Notes: generated by a model from the sequence alone, not told the origin. A DNA stretch of 64,000 nt from Bacteroidia bacterium (GCA_030431525.1 JAUIJC010000010.1:1-64000), one strand, 5' to 3'. Shown: positions 17,612-26,952, counted from the stretch's first letter. Made by a program: numbers and translations.

Positions 17612-18445
17612 TTGGCGTACACAGGATCATTTGGAAGGCTTATAGAACGTCGTTTGAAAGAAAGGCGACAAGTGCTGCTCCATTGGTGTCAGCTGATGAC
17701 CTTCTGTATTTTTGTGGCTTGGGGGTGGAAACTACTTTTTTTCGGGGCCTTCCTGGATGAGCTGTTCGGCGAGAATGAGTTTTCAGATGCCCTCTCCAAG
17801 TTCTTCGGTTTCATCTTGATTCTATCATCCTTTGGGAGTTTTGGGATAAAGAAGCCTAACTGGTTTGCGGATTGGTTGTTGGCCATTGGGGTGTTTATCC
17901 TCTTTCTGATTATGGTCGCCCATTTCAAGGCTTGGAACTATAATATTGGAATGCCCTTTAGGTTCGGCGTCCAGTTTGCCATTCCTTTTGCGCTCTGGAG
18001 TATGATTAATGGTCGATTAATCTTTAAGGAGCAATGGTTAAAGGTGCTTTTGGCTGTCACCTTTTTGGGACATAGCTTGTATGCGATTGGGATTTATGAA
18101 ATTGAGACCTCCTACATCAACATGGTCACTTTTGCTTTTAACCTCGAAGGTGACGACACGGCCGTCAGTGTAGTGGTTTTGATGGGGGCCTTGAATATTA
18201 TAATGGGGCTCTTGTTGTTTGTGCCTCAAATCTCAAAAATTGCCCTTTACTATTTTCTCATTTGGGGAGTGTTTGTAGCAGTAATGCGGTTTGTCTCCTT
18301 TTTTGATTCCCACAACTTCTTGCTCAGTCTTCACGAGTATTTGTATAAAACAATAGGGCGGCTTCCACAGGGAGGAATTGCTTGGTTAATCCTCTTGCTG
18401 GAAGATCAAAAAAATGACCGAAAGAGGAAGCCAAAACCGATCTAA
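17612..18445 (+). CDS. Unknown multi-pass membrane protein
   Basis: A 277-residue integral membrane protein that I do not recognise. About seven hydrophobic segments are visible, starting with QLMTFCIFVAWGWKLLFFG and ending with GGIAWLILLLEDQ. The N-terminus (RRLKERRQ) and C-terminus (DQKNDRKRKPKP) are both positively charged and thus probably cytoplasmic. The start used is TTG at 17612; no better ATG precedes the first membrane helix. The gene ends three bases inside the convergent pcm gene. No catalytic motif is visible. Confidence 0.7.
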   Translation: MAYTGSFGRLIERRLKERRQVLLHWCQLMTFCIFVAWGWKLLFFGAFLDELFGENEFSDALSKFFGFILILSSFGSFGIKKPNWFADWLLAIGVFILFLIMVAHFKAWNYNIGMPFRFGVQFAIPFALWSMINGRLIFKEQWLKVLLAVTFLGHSLYAIGIYEIETSYINMVTFAFNLEGDDTAVSVVVLMGALNIIMGLLLFVPQISKIALYYFLIWGVFVAVMRFVSFFDSHNFLLSLHEYLYKTIGRLPQGGIAWLILLLEDQKNDRKRKPKPI

Positions 18446-19056
18446 TCATGGCGGGTGAAGGGAACAAAACGAACACCGATTGTTCTTCGCGCATGAATTT
18501 GTCCCTTAATCTTTTCGTAAACCATCAATTCTTGGAACCACCCCTGAGAGCCAACAGGAATGATGAGTCGTCCTTTCTCGGCTAATTGTTCAAGTAGTGG
18601 TGGTGGGACTTTTTCGGCAGCGGCCGTGACCAGAATAGCGTCGAAAGGACCTTTTTCTGGCCATCCAAAATAACCGTCGCTACATCTCACATGCACATTG
18701 GAATACTTGAGTTCCTGTAAAGTCTTGTTGGCTTGATTCGCAAGTTCAGGAATGATTTCAATGGAATAGACTTCTTTAAAAACCTCTCCAAGTACTGCCG
18801 CCTGATAGCCAGAACCTGTGCCGATTTCCAAGACCTTTTTTTGCTTGGAAGGCTGAGATAGAGCGGTCATGTAACCAACGATGTATGGCTGGGATATGGT
18901 TTGCCCATAACCAATGGGAAGTGGGTTGTCTTGGTAAGCTTCCTTTGTGATTTCTTTCGGCACAAAAGCTTCCCTAGGCACTTTTTGCATGGCCCTCAAC
19001 GTGGCGGTATTATGAATGCCGCGGTCAATGAGTTGTTGTTGGATTCCCGGAAACAT
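18442..19056 (-). CDS. pcm: Protein-L-isoaspartate O-methyltransferase
   Basis: A 204-residue SAM-dependent methyltransferase that initiates repair of isoaspartyl residues in damaged proteins. The order of motifs fits PCMT: VPREAFVP, then YGQTISQPYIV near the substrate site, the SAM loop VLEIGTGSGYQAAVL, and PFDAILVTAAAEKVP. The length is normal. The gene is convergent with the membrane-protein gene and overlaps it by three bases. A short gap with a terminator separates it from the lipoprotein genes on the same strand. Confidence 0.95.
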   Translation of the reverse strand: MFPGIQQQLIDRGIHNTATLRAMQKVPREAFVPKEITKEAYQDNPLPIGYGQTISQPYIVGYMTALSQPSKQKKVLEIGTGSGYQAAVLGEVFKEVYSIEIIPELANQANKTLQELKYSNVHVRCSDGYFGWPEKGPFDAILVTAAAEKVPPPLLEQLAEKGRLIIPVGSQGWFQELMVYEKIKGQIHARRTIGVRFVPFTRHD

Positions 19057-19124
19057 GATGCACTCTTTTCATATAGAACGATGTCAAAGGAGTATCATTT
19101 TGGGAATTATTGAGTTTTGGGCAT

Positions 19125-19154
19125 AAAAAAACTCATGGCTGAAAAACCATGAGT
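19125..19154 (-). terminator. Terminator after heavy-metal-binding lipoprotein
   Basis: Stem ACTCATGG (19131-19138) with CCATGAGT (19147-19154), and an A run on the plus strand at 19125-19130 giving a T tail on the minus strand. It lies 27 nt past the stop of the gene at 19181. Confidence 0.75.
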
Positions 19155-19180
19155 TTGAATGATTGAGAGTGAAATAAGAC

Positions 19181-19438
19181 TTATTTCACCTTTCTGAGGT
19201 CCATCTCACATACCACACATTCACCAGCTTGGTGGTATTGTTTCTCCCCCTCACATTTCATTGGACAGTAGTAAAGAACACCTTCTTCACCCTTTGGTTG
19301 AGCATTGGCTGTGGTATCCACTTTTGAGGTATCCTGTTGGTGGTCCTGGTCATGGTTTTGACTGTCACTGCCACCACATGATGCCAATGAAAGAACCAAC
19401 GCAGTAAACGCAAGAAGGAATGAAAATCTAAATTTCAT
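19181..19438 (-). CDS. Small lipoprotein with heavy-metal-binding domain
   Basis: An 85-residue lipoprotein. The signal sequence ends in the lipobox LSLASCGG, a His/Asp/Gln-rich linker (SQNHDQDHQQD) follows, and the C-terminal half reads YYCPMKCEGEKQYHQAGEC...CEMDL, the pattern of the small heavy-metal-binding domain found on CopA/CusB-like proteins of Bacteroidota. Three cysteines plus histidines can bind Cu or Zn. Likely periplasmic or surface metal sequestration; no efflux genes are adjacent. It lies eight bases after the neighbouring lipoprotein gene in the same direction. Confidence 0.8.
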   Translation of the reverse strand: MKFRFSFLLAFTALVLSLASCGGSDSQNHDQDHQQDTSKVDTTANAQPKGEEGVLYYCPMKCEGEKQYHQAGECVVCEMDLRKVK

Positions 19439-19446
19439 TGGTCAAA

Positions 19447-19773
19447 TTATTTGTTGGATGGGGTTGAGAACTTTGATGAAGAACCGAATGGGCTTGATGA
19501 GTTGAAGGTTCTTGTGGAACGGTAGCTTCTTGATAGACCAAGTGAACTACTTGGTTTAGGCTCTACGGTTGCTGTAGTATCCTGCGCAGTAGTGTCCACA
19601 GGAGTTTCGGAAGGAACCGAGTCAATTTCTTCTTGATGTTGGGCTGAGTCTGCTGCTTCAATGTTTGTAGAATCAGTCTCAGGAGTTGATTGGGTGGAGG
19701 TGGAATCACCACCACAGGAGGATAGGAGACCTATTGAAAAAGCAGTAGCGAAGGAAAGGATCAAGTGTTTCAT
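19447..19773 (-). CDS. Small Ser/Thr-rich lipoprotein, unknown
   Basis: A 108-residue protein with a lipoprotein signal (MKHLILSFATAFSIGLLSSCGG). It continues as an acidic Ser/Thr/Asp-rich low-complexity region and a C-terminal Ser/Arg/Phe-rich stretch (SLGLSRSYRSTRTFNSSSP). An upstream in-frame start at 19899 exists but would overlap recJ by about 100 bases and would bury the signal peptide, so the ATG at 19773 is chosen. Positioned between recJ and the metal-binding lipoprotein on the same strand. No function can be inferred. Confidence 0.65.
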   Translation of the reverse strand: MKHLILSFATAFSIGLLSSCGGDSTSTQSTPETDSTNIEAADSAQHQEEIDSVPSETPVDTTAQDTTATVEPKPSSSLGLSRSYRSTRTFNSSSPFGSSSKFSTPSNK

Positions 19774-19793
19774 AACGTTTAATCTTTTGATAC

Positions 19794-21524
19794 TTACAAA
19801 ATAAGGGCTTTTTCTTTGGGAGAAAAGGGACGGATGTCTTTCACCTCCAGTTCCAAGGCGGTATGACCCCGAAAGCTGTTTCTCTTGAGATGAAAACACA
19901 GGGAGAACGGTTTACCGCTTTTGATGAGTTCCCAATGTTGGCCTAAACCGAATCCAATACCGTCCATTACCGTGGAGGTTTCCAGCTCCCTAACATTCAG
20001 TTTTAGGTGTTTTTTCTCCTTTCCAACAAGTCGAGAGGCACCATGGTTCACAAGGTTGTGGCAAACAAACATTGGTTCTGGGTTCCAAGGTCCAAAAGGG
20101 CGCATCCGTTCAATGATATTTAGAAAGGACTGAGTGAGTTGGTCCAATCGGACTTCACAATCAATGTGGATTGGAAGCTCAAGCAAGCCATTATTGATTT
20201 GTTTGCCAATGGCTTGGTCAAAAGCTTTTTGAAAGGCTGAAAGCTTCCCCTTTTCAATGGTCATTCCAGCAGCTTGCTTATGGCCACCAAATTTTTCAAG
20301 ATGCTCGGCACATTCTTGCAGTGCTTGATGAATGTTTACCCCTTCAATGCTTCGGGCTGAGCCTGTAACTTTTCCCTCTGATTCGGTGAGGATGATAGTG
20401 GGTTTGTAACTTTCTTCAATACACCGAGCAGCGACAATCCCAATGACGCCTTTGTGCCAATTTGGACTGAAAAGTACGTTACTGAAGTTTGAGGCCTCTT
20501 GAAGACTCATTTGATTTTTTGCCTCCGTCATGACTTCCTCCAAGATGTCTTTCCTTGCTTGGTTGTAGCCTCTGATTTTCAAGTACAGGCGTTCACTCAA
20601 TTTGGGGTCCTGCGTGGATAAAAGTTCCACGGCCTCAAGGGCATTGCTCATACGCCCAACGGAATTGATTTTTGGTCCAAGCTTGAAGACGACATCATCC
20701 ACATGAAAAATGCGGGTTTCATCTTTTGAACCCATTAATGTTTTCAAACCAAGGCGAGGATTGGTATTGAGGCGGTTTAATCCTCGATTCACTAATGCCC
20801 TGTTTTCTCCCGTTAGGGGAACGATGTCTGAACAGGTGGCCACAGCGACTAAATCCAAGTAGCCAAGAAGGTGCTGTTCAAGGTTGATTTGTCTTTTTAA
20901 ACAAAGGCCTTGAAGCAATTTGAAACCTATGGCGCAACCACAAAGCTCTTTGGAAGGGTAGTGACAGTCTTCCTTTTTTGGGTTGAGGATGGCCAAAGCG
21001 TTTGGCAATTGTTCTTTGGGTAGATGGTGGTCGCAAATAATGAAATCAATTCCCATGGACTTGGCGTACTCCACTTGTTCTGTGGCGGTGATTCCACAAT
21101 CCAAAGCGATGATGAGCCCTATGCCTTTTTTATGAGCCAAGTCAATGCCTTGTTTTGAAATGCCATAGCCTTCAGTGTGGCGGTTCGGAATATAGGGAGT
21201 GATTTCGCTCTTGAAGTGTTGCCTCAAAAAGTCAGTAAGCAAGGCTACCGAGCATACACCATCTACATCATAATCTCCATAGACCATGATAGGTTTATGG
21301 TCGGTGACCGCCGTTTCGAGTTGGTTCACCGCCTTCTCCATATCCTTCATCAGGAAAGGGTCGTGAAGCGTGGTTTTGGAGTCTACAAAATAGGCTTTGG
21401 CCTTTTCATAGCTATCGATGTTTCGATTGGTCAGCAGTGTGGCGGTGAGAGGTCGAATGCCAAGGGATTGTGCCAAGGACTCAACAAGTGAGTTTTCGGC
21501 AGCGGGACGGAAGGTCCATTTCAT
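19794..21524 (-). CDS. recJ: Single-stranded-DNA exonuclease RecJ
   Basis: A 576-residue 5'-3' exonuclease used in recombinational and mismatch repair. The DHH phosphoesterase motifs are in order: DYDVDGVCSVALL (I), LDCGITATE (II), ICDHHLP (III), then the DHHA1 motif GGHKQAAGM and the C-terminal OB-like domain. Length matches RecJ. The ATG at 21524 (MKWTFRP) is preferred over an upstream frame start at 21596, because the extension would be encoded by a hairpin (21552-21606). Confidence 0.95.
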   Translation of the reverse strand: MKWTFRPAAENSLVESLAQSLGIRPLTATLLTNRNIDSYEKAKAYFVDSKTTLHDPFLMKDMEKAVNQLETAVTDHKPIMVYGDYDVDGVCSVALLTDFLRQHFKSEITPYIPNRHTEGYGISKQGIDLAHKKGIGLIIALDCGITATEQVEYAKSMGIDFIICDHHLPKEQLPNALAILNPKKEDCHYPSKELCGCAIGFKLLQGLCLKRQINLEQHLLGYLDLVAVATCSDIVPLTGENRALVNRGLNRLNTNPRLGLKTLMGSKDETRIFHVDDVVFKLGPKINSVGRMSNALEAVELLSTQDPKLSERLYLKIRGYNQARKDILEEVMTEAKNQMSLQEASNFSNVLFSPNWHKGVIGIVAARCIEESYKPTIILTESEGKVTGSARSIEGVNIHQALQECAEHLEKFGGHKQAAGMTIEKGKLSAFQKAFDQAIGKQINNGLLELPIHIDCEVRLDQLTQSFLNIIERMRPFGPWNPEPMFVCHNLVNHGASRLVGKEKKHLKLNVRELETSTVMDGIGFGLGQHWELIKSGKPFSLCFHLKRNSFRGHTALELEVKDIRPFSPKEKALIL

Positions 21525-21551
21525 AAGAAAAATAAAAAATGGGTTAAGCGT

Positions 21552-21606
21552 AAACCCCGCTTTGAGCTGAAACTCGTTTAGGGTTTCCTTGCTCAAGGCG
21601 GGGTTT
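21552..21606. terminator. Hairpin between lipoprotein gene and recJ
   Basis: AAACCCCGCTTTGAGC (21552-21567) pairs with 21591-21606 at 15 of 16 positions around a 23-nt loop. On the minus strand it lies after the stop of the 21673 gene and before recJ, and is followed only loosely by T-rich sequence. It may be a weak terminator or an attenuating leader structure of recJ. Confidence 0.5.
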
Positions 21607-21672
21607 AAAACTCAGAAAAAATAGCATTAGCCTTTTCTCAGAAGGAATCTCCTTCGTGATAGCAGACTAAAA

Positions 21673-22488
21673 TTACAGTCTTAAGTTAATACTTTCTCCT
21701 GTTAGCAAACTTGGAGCAAGGTCTGTTTTCACGTCATCGATAGACACGGCCAAGGTATTTGGTCCAGATTCACCTTCATTAATAGCGAAAATCACCATTG
21801 TGTTGTCACCAGAATTCACATTAAATAGGAAGTATTCTCCTTCGTTGGAAAGCGTGTAGTTTTCCAGCACCCATTCTCCATTTAGATAGACCGAAATAAT
21901 GTCTCCATCTTCAGCGGCATCATCCCAAAACCTTACAGGCACCTGACTGGAGGTTACATCGTAAGTGGCTTTTGGGGAATTGTAAGTCGATGGGTCAACC
22001 GTGCTACATTTCCCGTTAATACGAAACTCCAATGGGTTGCTTTGATTTCCAATCTCATTTTGGGTGTGCTGTTTTACCCAAAGGTGATTCAGGTTTGCTG
22101 CTTCAGCTTCAGAATCAAATGTGGCCAGCAGTTGAAAACTTACGGTGTTTTCAGTAAGGGTAAAATCCATGTTTCCCAACTGACTTTCAAAGCTTGGGTA
22201 CAGCTCTGAATTGTCGCTTTCATAGAATTTTGGGGCAAGGATAACGCTGTCCAAACAATCTTTCTCCCCGTCAAAGGAAAAGCTAATGTCCACAGCTACT
22301 TCGTTTCCATTTCCTCCACAGGTGGGGTCTTGGATAACGTTGTACTCCAAATCCGATATAGTAAAGCCCTTACAAGCGGATTCTATAATTTCTATTTCGA
22401 GTGATTTCTTTTTGCAGCCAAAAAGGAGGAAGGTGGCAGCTAAAGCACCTGCTTTTAATAGGTTGAAGTATATGTGCTTATTTGTCAT
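21673..22488 (-). CDS. Lipoprotein with C-terminal domain shared with upstream neighbour
   Basis: A 271-residue lipoprotein (lipobox FLLFGCKKK). The central part (residues 30-170) is an unassigned beta-rich region with paired cysteines. The C-terminal 90 residues (WDDAAEDGDIISVYLNG.WVLENYTL..., then NEGESGPNTLAVSIDD) are clearly homologous to the C-terminus of the gene directly upstream. The two genes overlap by 11 bases in the same direction, so they form an operon and probably arose by sharing or duplicating this secreted domain. The domain has the look of a beta-sandwich; its ligand is unknown. Confidence 0.7.
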   Translation of the reverse strand: MTNKHIYFNLLKAGALAATFLLFGCKKKSLEIEIIESACKGFTISDLEYNVIQDPTCGGNGNEVAVDISFSFDGEKDCLDSVILAPKFYESDNSELYPSFESQLGNMDFTLTENTVSFQLLATFDSEAEAANLNHLWVKQHTQNEIGNQSNPLEFRINGKCSTVDPSTYNSPKATYDVTSSQVPVRFWDDAAEDGDIISVYLNGEWVLENYTLSNEGEYFLFNVNSGDNTMVIFAINEGESGPNTLAVSIDDVKTDLAPSLLTGESINLRL

Positions 22489-23641
22489 GAGACTTGAATT
22501 TTATTTCCAAGGTGCCTGAAGTCTGTAAATCCGATTCCAGAATTACCTGATGTTCTTTTTTGTCGTCCTCCACGATGATGGCGGCAGTGTTAGGGTGGTA
22601 TTTACCCAGATTCAAAGCATGGAGAATAAGCAAGTTCGTGCCCTCCTGAAGTTCAATTTCAAACACGTATTGATTCTTCTCAAGGGTGTAATCCTCCAAT
22701 ACCCACTTGCCATTTAGGTTCAGGGAAATGCGGTCTCCGTCAACCATTTGGTGGTCCCAAACCTTGACTTTAACCTTGCGGCTGTGAACTTTGATTTTGT
22801 GGGTAACATCCATTTCACGGCCCTCAACGGTATTATCGTTGTTTGAGCTTGTGGTGTCCGCAACAACAATCTCTTCCTTAGGCTCTTTCTTCTTTTTCAC
22901 CTTAGGCTGTCTTTCCCGCTTAGGGAGATAGAAGAGGTTCATGTGGTATTTTATCGAAAGGCCGACAAATGAACCTTTGGAGCCGAATTCCTCTGAGGTT
23001 AGGATTTGTTCGTTTTCCTTTAGCTCATAGCTACCCTGCATGAAGTTTTGGTTACCCATGTTAAAATTGAGTCCAAAGCTGAACATGTTACCATTTTTCA
23101 GGTATTGTTTGTAGCCAATTTCAGGAATGAAATAGCCGTTGGATTCTGCGTAATCAACACTGGCAGTCATTTCCAAGTCGTTGCCGTCGAGGAGGTAGGA
23201 CCTGTTTTCTGACAATGAATTCGGGCCAACCAAGTTTTGGCTATAACTCAGTCTCGAATAGATATAACTGTGGCCTGACCTAATGGGTAAGGACAAATCC
23301 AGCGCAGCAAAATAGCTAAGGAAGAAGTTTTGGTTACGCATGGTGGCTTCAAAACCAGCGTAATGCGACGCAAAGCTCTTGTCTTCTATCGTTAGAGTCT
23401 GGTATTGTTGCATCAAGCCCACTTCAAGGGAAATAAAATCATTCTTTCTCACCTGAAGCCCCAGAGAGCCGTTGCCATGAAATGCTTTTGATTTTTTTAG
23501 GGCATCACCACCAAAGGAAGTTGTCGGAAATCCTCCACCTAAACTCCCTGTTAAAAAAAAGCGGGTTTGGGCGAAAGAGTGGTGTAAGGTCAAAAAGATA
23601 ATTGAGCAACAGAGAAAGTTAAGGTATAGTCGTTTTTTCAT
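22478..23641 (-). CDS. Outer-membrane barrel protein with shared C-terminal domain
   Basis: A 387-residue secreted protein with signal peptide MKKRLYLNFLCCSIIFLTL...FAQ. Residues about 20-240 show alternating strands and aromatic turns of a porin-like beta-barrel. A Lys/Glu-rich hinge (ERQPKVKKKKEPKEE) leads to a C-terminal domain reading VKVWDHQMVDGDRISLNLNG, WVLEDYTL and NLGKYHPNTAAIIVEDD, homologous to the C-terminus of the next gene. A longer start at 23677 is possible, but the ATG at 23641 begins exactly at the signal peptide. Probable role: surface display or anchoring of the shared domain. Confidence 0.68.
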   Translation of the reverse strand: MKKRLYLNFLCCSIIFLTLHHSFAQTRFFLTGSLGGGFPTTSFGGDALKKSKAFHGNGSLGLQVRKNDFISLEVGLMQQYQTLTIEDKSFASHYAGFEATMRNQNFFLSYFAALDLSLPIRSGHSYIYSRLSYSQNLVGPNSLSENRSYLLDGNDLEMTASVDYAESNGYFIPEIGYKQYLKNGNMFSFGLNFNMGNQNFMQGSYELKENEQILTSEEFGSKGSFVGLSIKYHMNLFYLPKRERQPKVKKKKEPKEEIVVADTTSSNNDNTVEGREMDVTHKIKVHSRKVKVKVWDHQMVDGDRISLNLNGKWVLEDYTLEKNQYVFEIELQEGTNLLILHALNLGKYHPNTAAIIVEDDKKEHQVILESDLQTSGTLEIKFKSHDK

Positions 23642-23969
23642 TGAAATATCACATGTAGGGGAGATGACTGAGAACACAATTTTGCTAAAAGTGTTCCACT
23701 TGTCTATAAATGATTCGGATTTGTCAAAAATAGTAAATTTCCAAAAAGGCCGTTTAAGGGGTTTAGGGTAGGGTTCTACAGACTAAAGAGTAGATGAATT
23801 AGCTTCCTGATTCAGAAATATGGGAAGCTTTGGGGGTGGATAAGCATGTTTGAACAGGTAAGAAAGCTGGTCTGTGCGGTAAGAAATCGAAGTCGTTCTT
23901 AGTTTTAGATGGTGCTTTTTGGGAGCGATGACGTAACTTTCGAGCTTGATTGCCTTGTGGGAAAGCATT
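23642..23969. other. Divergent intergenic region
   Basis: 328 bases between the barrel-protein gene (minus) and lpxK (plus). It contains a candidate minus-strand -7 element at 23725-23732. On the plus side the 60 bases before lpxK contain TAGTTTTA, one base off the -7 consensus. No RNA gene or repeat was seen. Confidence 0.5.
23725..23732 (-). promoter_or_regulatory. Candidate -7 element for the two-gene envelope operon
   Basis: On the minus strand the sequence reads TATTTTTG, an exact match to TAnnTTTG, 83 bases before the start at 23641. No clear -33 TTTG is found at the standard distance. Confidence 0.35.
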
Positions 23970-25028
23970 ATGGATAAGCGCACCGAAAAAATCTTACGTC
24001 TTGTATTGGCTCCTCTGACTCCCGTTTATGCCTTGGCCATGCGGGTTCGGAATTATCTCTATGATTCGGGCCGACGCAAATCCATTCATTTTGATACCAA
24101 AGTGATTGCGGTGGGGAATTTGGCGACTGGTGGTACGGGAAAGACTCCTCATATTGAATACCTGATTCGCATGCTCAAGGACGACCAGCAGGTTACCACG
24201 CTGAGTCGGGGGTATGGCCGAAAGACCAAGGGTTTCATTTTGGCTGGTAAAGGGGCTATTGCCCGACAAATTGGGGATGAACCCATGCAATTTTTCTCCA
24301 AGTTTGGTCAAGAAATAACCGTGGCTGTGGGAGAGGATAGAGCGCTTGCCATTCCGTGTATTCTCTTTGAAAGGCCAGAAACCCAAGTCATTTTATTGGA
24401 TGATGCTTACCAGCATCGTTCGGTAGTTCCAGACTTAAATGTTTTGCTGACGGAATTCCATAAACCGTTTTTTGAGGACACTGTTTTGCCCTTGGGAAAT
24501 CTCCGTGAAGGGAAATATGGTGCAAAAAGGGCAGATGTGGTGATTGTTACCAAATGTCCGATGGACTTGTCTTTGGAAAAGCAAAAGGCTTTTGAGGCAA
24601 GTATTCAGAAATATGCGAAGGACAATACGCCAGTCTTTTTCACGGGAATTGACTATGCGGAGCCAAGTCCTGCCATTCCTTTCACGGATGTGTTTTTGTT
24701 GACGGGCATTGCAGACCCCTCCCGCTTGGAAGAGCATGTTAGTTCTCGGTGGAATTTGCTCGAAAGCCGTAACTTTGGCGACCACCATTCCTTTACCCTT
24801 GAGGAAATGCAGGCTTTGGTCAATGATTTCAAGGCATATGCACAGAAAGACAAGGTGTTGATGACTACGGAAAAGGACATGATGCGCATTCAGGGAGAAG
24901 GTTTTGCAGAGGTGTTGGAGGATGTTCCAGTGGTGGTGATGCCGATTACGGTGAAGTTTCTTGATAATGCCAAAGCCTTTGAGGCGCTTGTACGCAAGGT
25001 GGTTGAAGCCGATTCAGATAAACTGTGA
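23970..25028 (+). CDS. lpxK: Tetraacyldisaccharide 4'-kinase LpxK
   Basis: A 352-residue inner-membrane-associated kinase that phosphorylates the 4' position of the lipid A precursor DS-1-P. It begins with a hydrophobic amphipathic segment (ILRLVLAPLTPVYALAMRVRN). The P-loop is GNLATGGTGKTP, followed by LSRGYGRKTKG and the acidic motif LLDDAYQHR characteristic of LpxK. The length fits. The start at 23970 (MDKRTEK) is preferred over the ATG 24 bases upstream. Its stop overlaps the start of the porin gene by four bases (GTGA), indicating translational coupling. Confidence 0.93.
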   Translation: MDKRTEKILRLVLAPLTPVYALAMRVRNYLYDSGRRKSIHFDTKVIAVGNLATGGTGKTPHIEYLIRMLKDDQQVTTLSRGYGRKTKGFILAGKGAIARQIGDEPMQFFSKFGQEITVAVGEDRALAIPCILFERPETQVILLDDAYQHRSVVPDLNVLLTEFHKPFFEDTVLPLGNLREGKYGAKRADVVIVTKCPMDLSLEKQKAFEASIQKYAKDNTPVFFTGIDYAEPSPAIPFTDVFLLTGIADPSRLEEHVSSRWNLLESRNFGDHHSFTLEEMQALVNDFKAYAQKDKVLMTTEKDMMRIQGEGFAEVLEDVPVVVMPITVKFLDNAKAFEALVRKVVEADSDKL

Positions 25029-26950
25029 GATTGATTCGCAACATATTGTTATTGAGTTTGGGATTTTGGACTGTTTTGGCCCAAGCTCAAATTTTGGACG
25101 ACAGCACCAAACAGATTTATGGACCTCATACCACCCGTTATTTTTATGAGGCGGATTTGGGAGAGGACAGCATTTCCTATCAGCACATCAATCATGAGCT
25201 GAGCGATTACTATGATTTTGGGAACCTCAATGAGGGCCGACTTTATCAGGATTTAGGCACGATAGGTAGTGCCAGTAGGCGCTTGTTTGACTTTATGCCT
25301 CTTGGGACTGGGGTGCAGTTGGGGTTGAACAGCTTCAACCGTTACGCTTTTTCGCCGGAGGACACTCGCTATTTCAATACTCGTTCTCCCTATGCGGAGG
25401 TGAACTATTGCAACACCGTTGGTCAAAATGAATTTATCCACGGGTTGTTCAGTCAGAACATAAATCCCAATGCTAATATTGGTTTTGAGATTCGACGATT
25501 TACTTCATTGGATCAGGTGGGAGCAAACCCAAACCGCAATGACTTTTTCACGGATCATTTTGGAATTAGGGTGTTCGGTTCCTATTTCAGCCCGAATGGT
25601 CGTTACAAGGTTTTAGGACATTTCCGCTACCTCCGTGAAACCCAGTTTGATAATGGTGGTGCGATTTTGAGCGGGAGTAATGAAGAAGGAATAAAAGATT
25701 CCAATAATGTAAATGGAGTCATTTTTAATGACTTAAGAGATCCCAACTTGGATGATGTACGCACACGTGAGCGTCGAAATGCTTGGCACGTCTATCAGCA
25801 ATATGCACTATCCAACAAAGGTGGAGTGGTACTCTTTCATTCTTTTGACCGCTTGAGGCAGAAGAATACTTACGAGGATTACGATGTGGATGGCACCAAA
25901 GCTACGGGGCTTTCAAACCTGCAGTTTTATGATAGCATCGCTTTTCTGAACATTGACACCACCTTTGATTCGCTGACTTACACCCAATACATCAACAGGG
26001 TTGGGATACAAACCAATTATGGAGGAGGACAGGTTACCACATATTACAAGGACCGTTTGCTTTACCTGAATGGGTATAATGTGGGCCGAAATGGCAAACA
26101 GGAGTTTTACCACAGAAAGCGGCATGAGGCTTATGTTGGTCTAAACTACCGTCAGCGATTGGGAAAATCTGTGGCCAAAGTAGGAGGAGAGTTTTCCATC
26201 AATAAAAGGTATCACAGCTTGTTTGGAGAATTGTCCTCCAAAAGATTAAAGGCTCAAGTTCAAGGAAAGATTCTTCCGGCAAGTTTTGTCAACATACATT
26301 ATCGGGGAAACCATTTCACTTGGGGGGAACAGGTCGTTACAGGGTTGGAATTCAACGACCAAATTTTTGTAAACGGTAGTTTCAAATACCGTTTTGGGCG
26401 AGATTCCCTGAACATTGAGCCTTTTGCTCAGTGGGACTTGGTACACGATTACATTTATTACAACCAAGAAGCCCTGCCAGACCAGATAGATGGCTGGGCT
26501 CAAGTTTTTGGAGCAGGATTTACTGCAAGGGTTTGGTTGAGAAAGAATATCTTTGCGTCGCAATTGCTGCGGTTTACAACATCAAGTGAGGATGAGATAC
26601 TTCCAGTGCCTTTGGTTTATAGCCGAACCAGGATGTTTTGGGAGACGGACCAATTGCTGAAAGGTGGGAAATTGTTGACCCAACTGGGCTTTGATTTGTT
26701 CTGGCACTCAAATTATAAGGCCATGGCCTATATGCCAGAAACCCAGCAATTCTATCAACAAAGCGATTTTGAGGTGGACCAATTGGCAAGATTGGACCTG
26801 TTTATTCGCTTTCGTCTGAAAACAGTCATGTTATATGTCAAAGGTTATGATGTGACGCGACTGTTTGTGAATGGCTATCAGTCCACACCAACCTATCCAG
26901 GTACGAAACCAGCCTTTGGTTTGGGAGCCATGTGGAGATTCTATAATTAA
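25025..26950 (+). CDS. Putative porin
   Basis: A 641-residue outer-membrane protein of the Bacteroidota putative-porin type. It has a GTG start, a signal peptide (IRNILLLSLGFWTVLAQA), and a region with DSTKQIYGPHTTRYFYEADL. It then shows a long succession of amphipathic beta-strands with many Tyr/Phe/Asn turns, ending in AFGLGAMWRFYN with a terminal aromatic residue. The four-base GTGA overlap with lpxK couples its translation to lipid A synthesis. Substrate unknown. Confidence 0.78.
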   Translation: MRLIRNILLLSLGFWTVLAQAQILDDSTKQIYGPHTTRYFYEADLGEDSISYQHINHELSDYYDFGNLNEGRLYQDLGTIGSASRRLFDFMPLGTGVQLGLNSFNRYAFSPEDTRYFNTRSPYAEVNYCNTVGQNEFIHGLFSQNINPNANIGFEIRRFTSLDQVGANPNRNDFFTDHFGIRVFGSYFSPNGRYKVLGHFRYLRETQFDNGGAILSGSNEEGIKDSNNVNGVIFNDLRDPNLDDVRTRERRNAWHVYQQYALSNKGGVVLFHSFDRLRQKNTYEDYDVDGTKATGLSNLQFYDSIAFLNIDTTFDSLTYTQYINRVGIQTNYGGGQVTTYYKDRLLYLNGYNVGRNGKQEFYHRKRHEAYVGLNYRQRLGKSVAKVGGEFSINKRYHSLFGELSSKRLKAQVQGKILPASFVNIHYRGNHFTWGEQVVTGLEFNDQIFVNGSFKYRFGRDSLNIEPFAQWDLVHDYIYYNQEALPDQIDGWAQVFGAGFTARVWLRKNIFASQLLRFTTSSEDEILPVPLVYSRTRMFWETDQLLKGGKLLTQLGFDLFWHSNYKAMAYMPETQQFYQQSDFEVDQLARLDLFIRFRLKTVMLYVKGYDVTRLFVNGYQSTPTYPGTKPAFGLGAMWRFYN

Positions 26951-26952
26951 GG

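Noticed and set aside
19774-19899. Longer N-terminus for the small lipoprotein
   Set aside because: It would overlap recJ and hide the lipoprotein signal that begins at the ATG at 19773.
23783-23983. 66-codon minus-strand frame before lpxK
   Set aside because: No signal, motif or coding bias; lies in the divergent promoter region.
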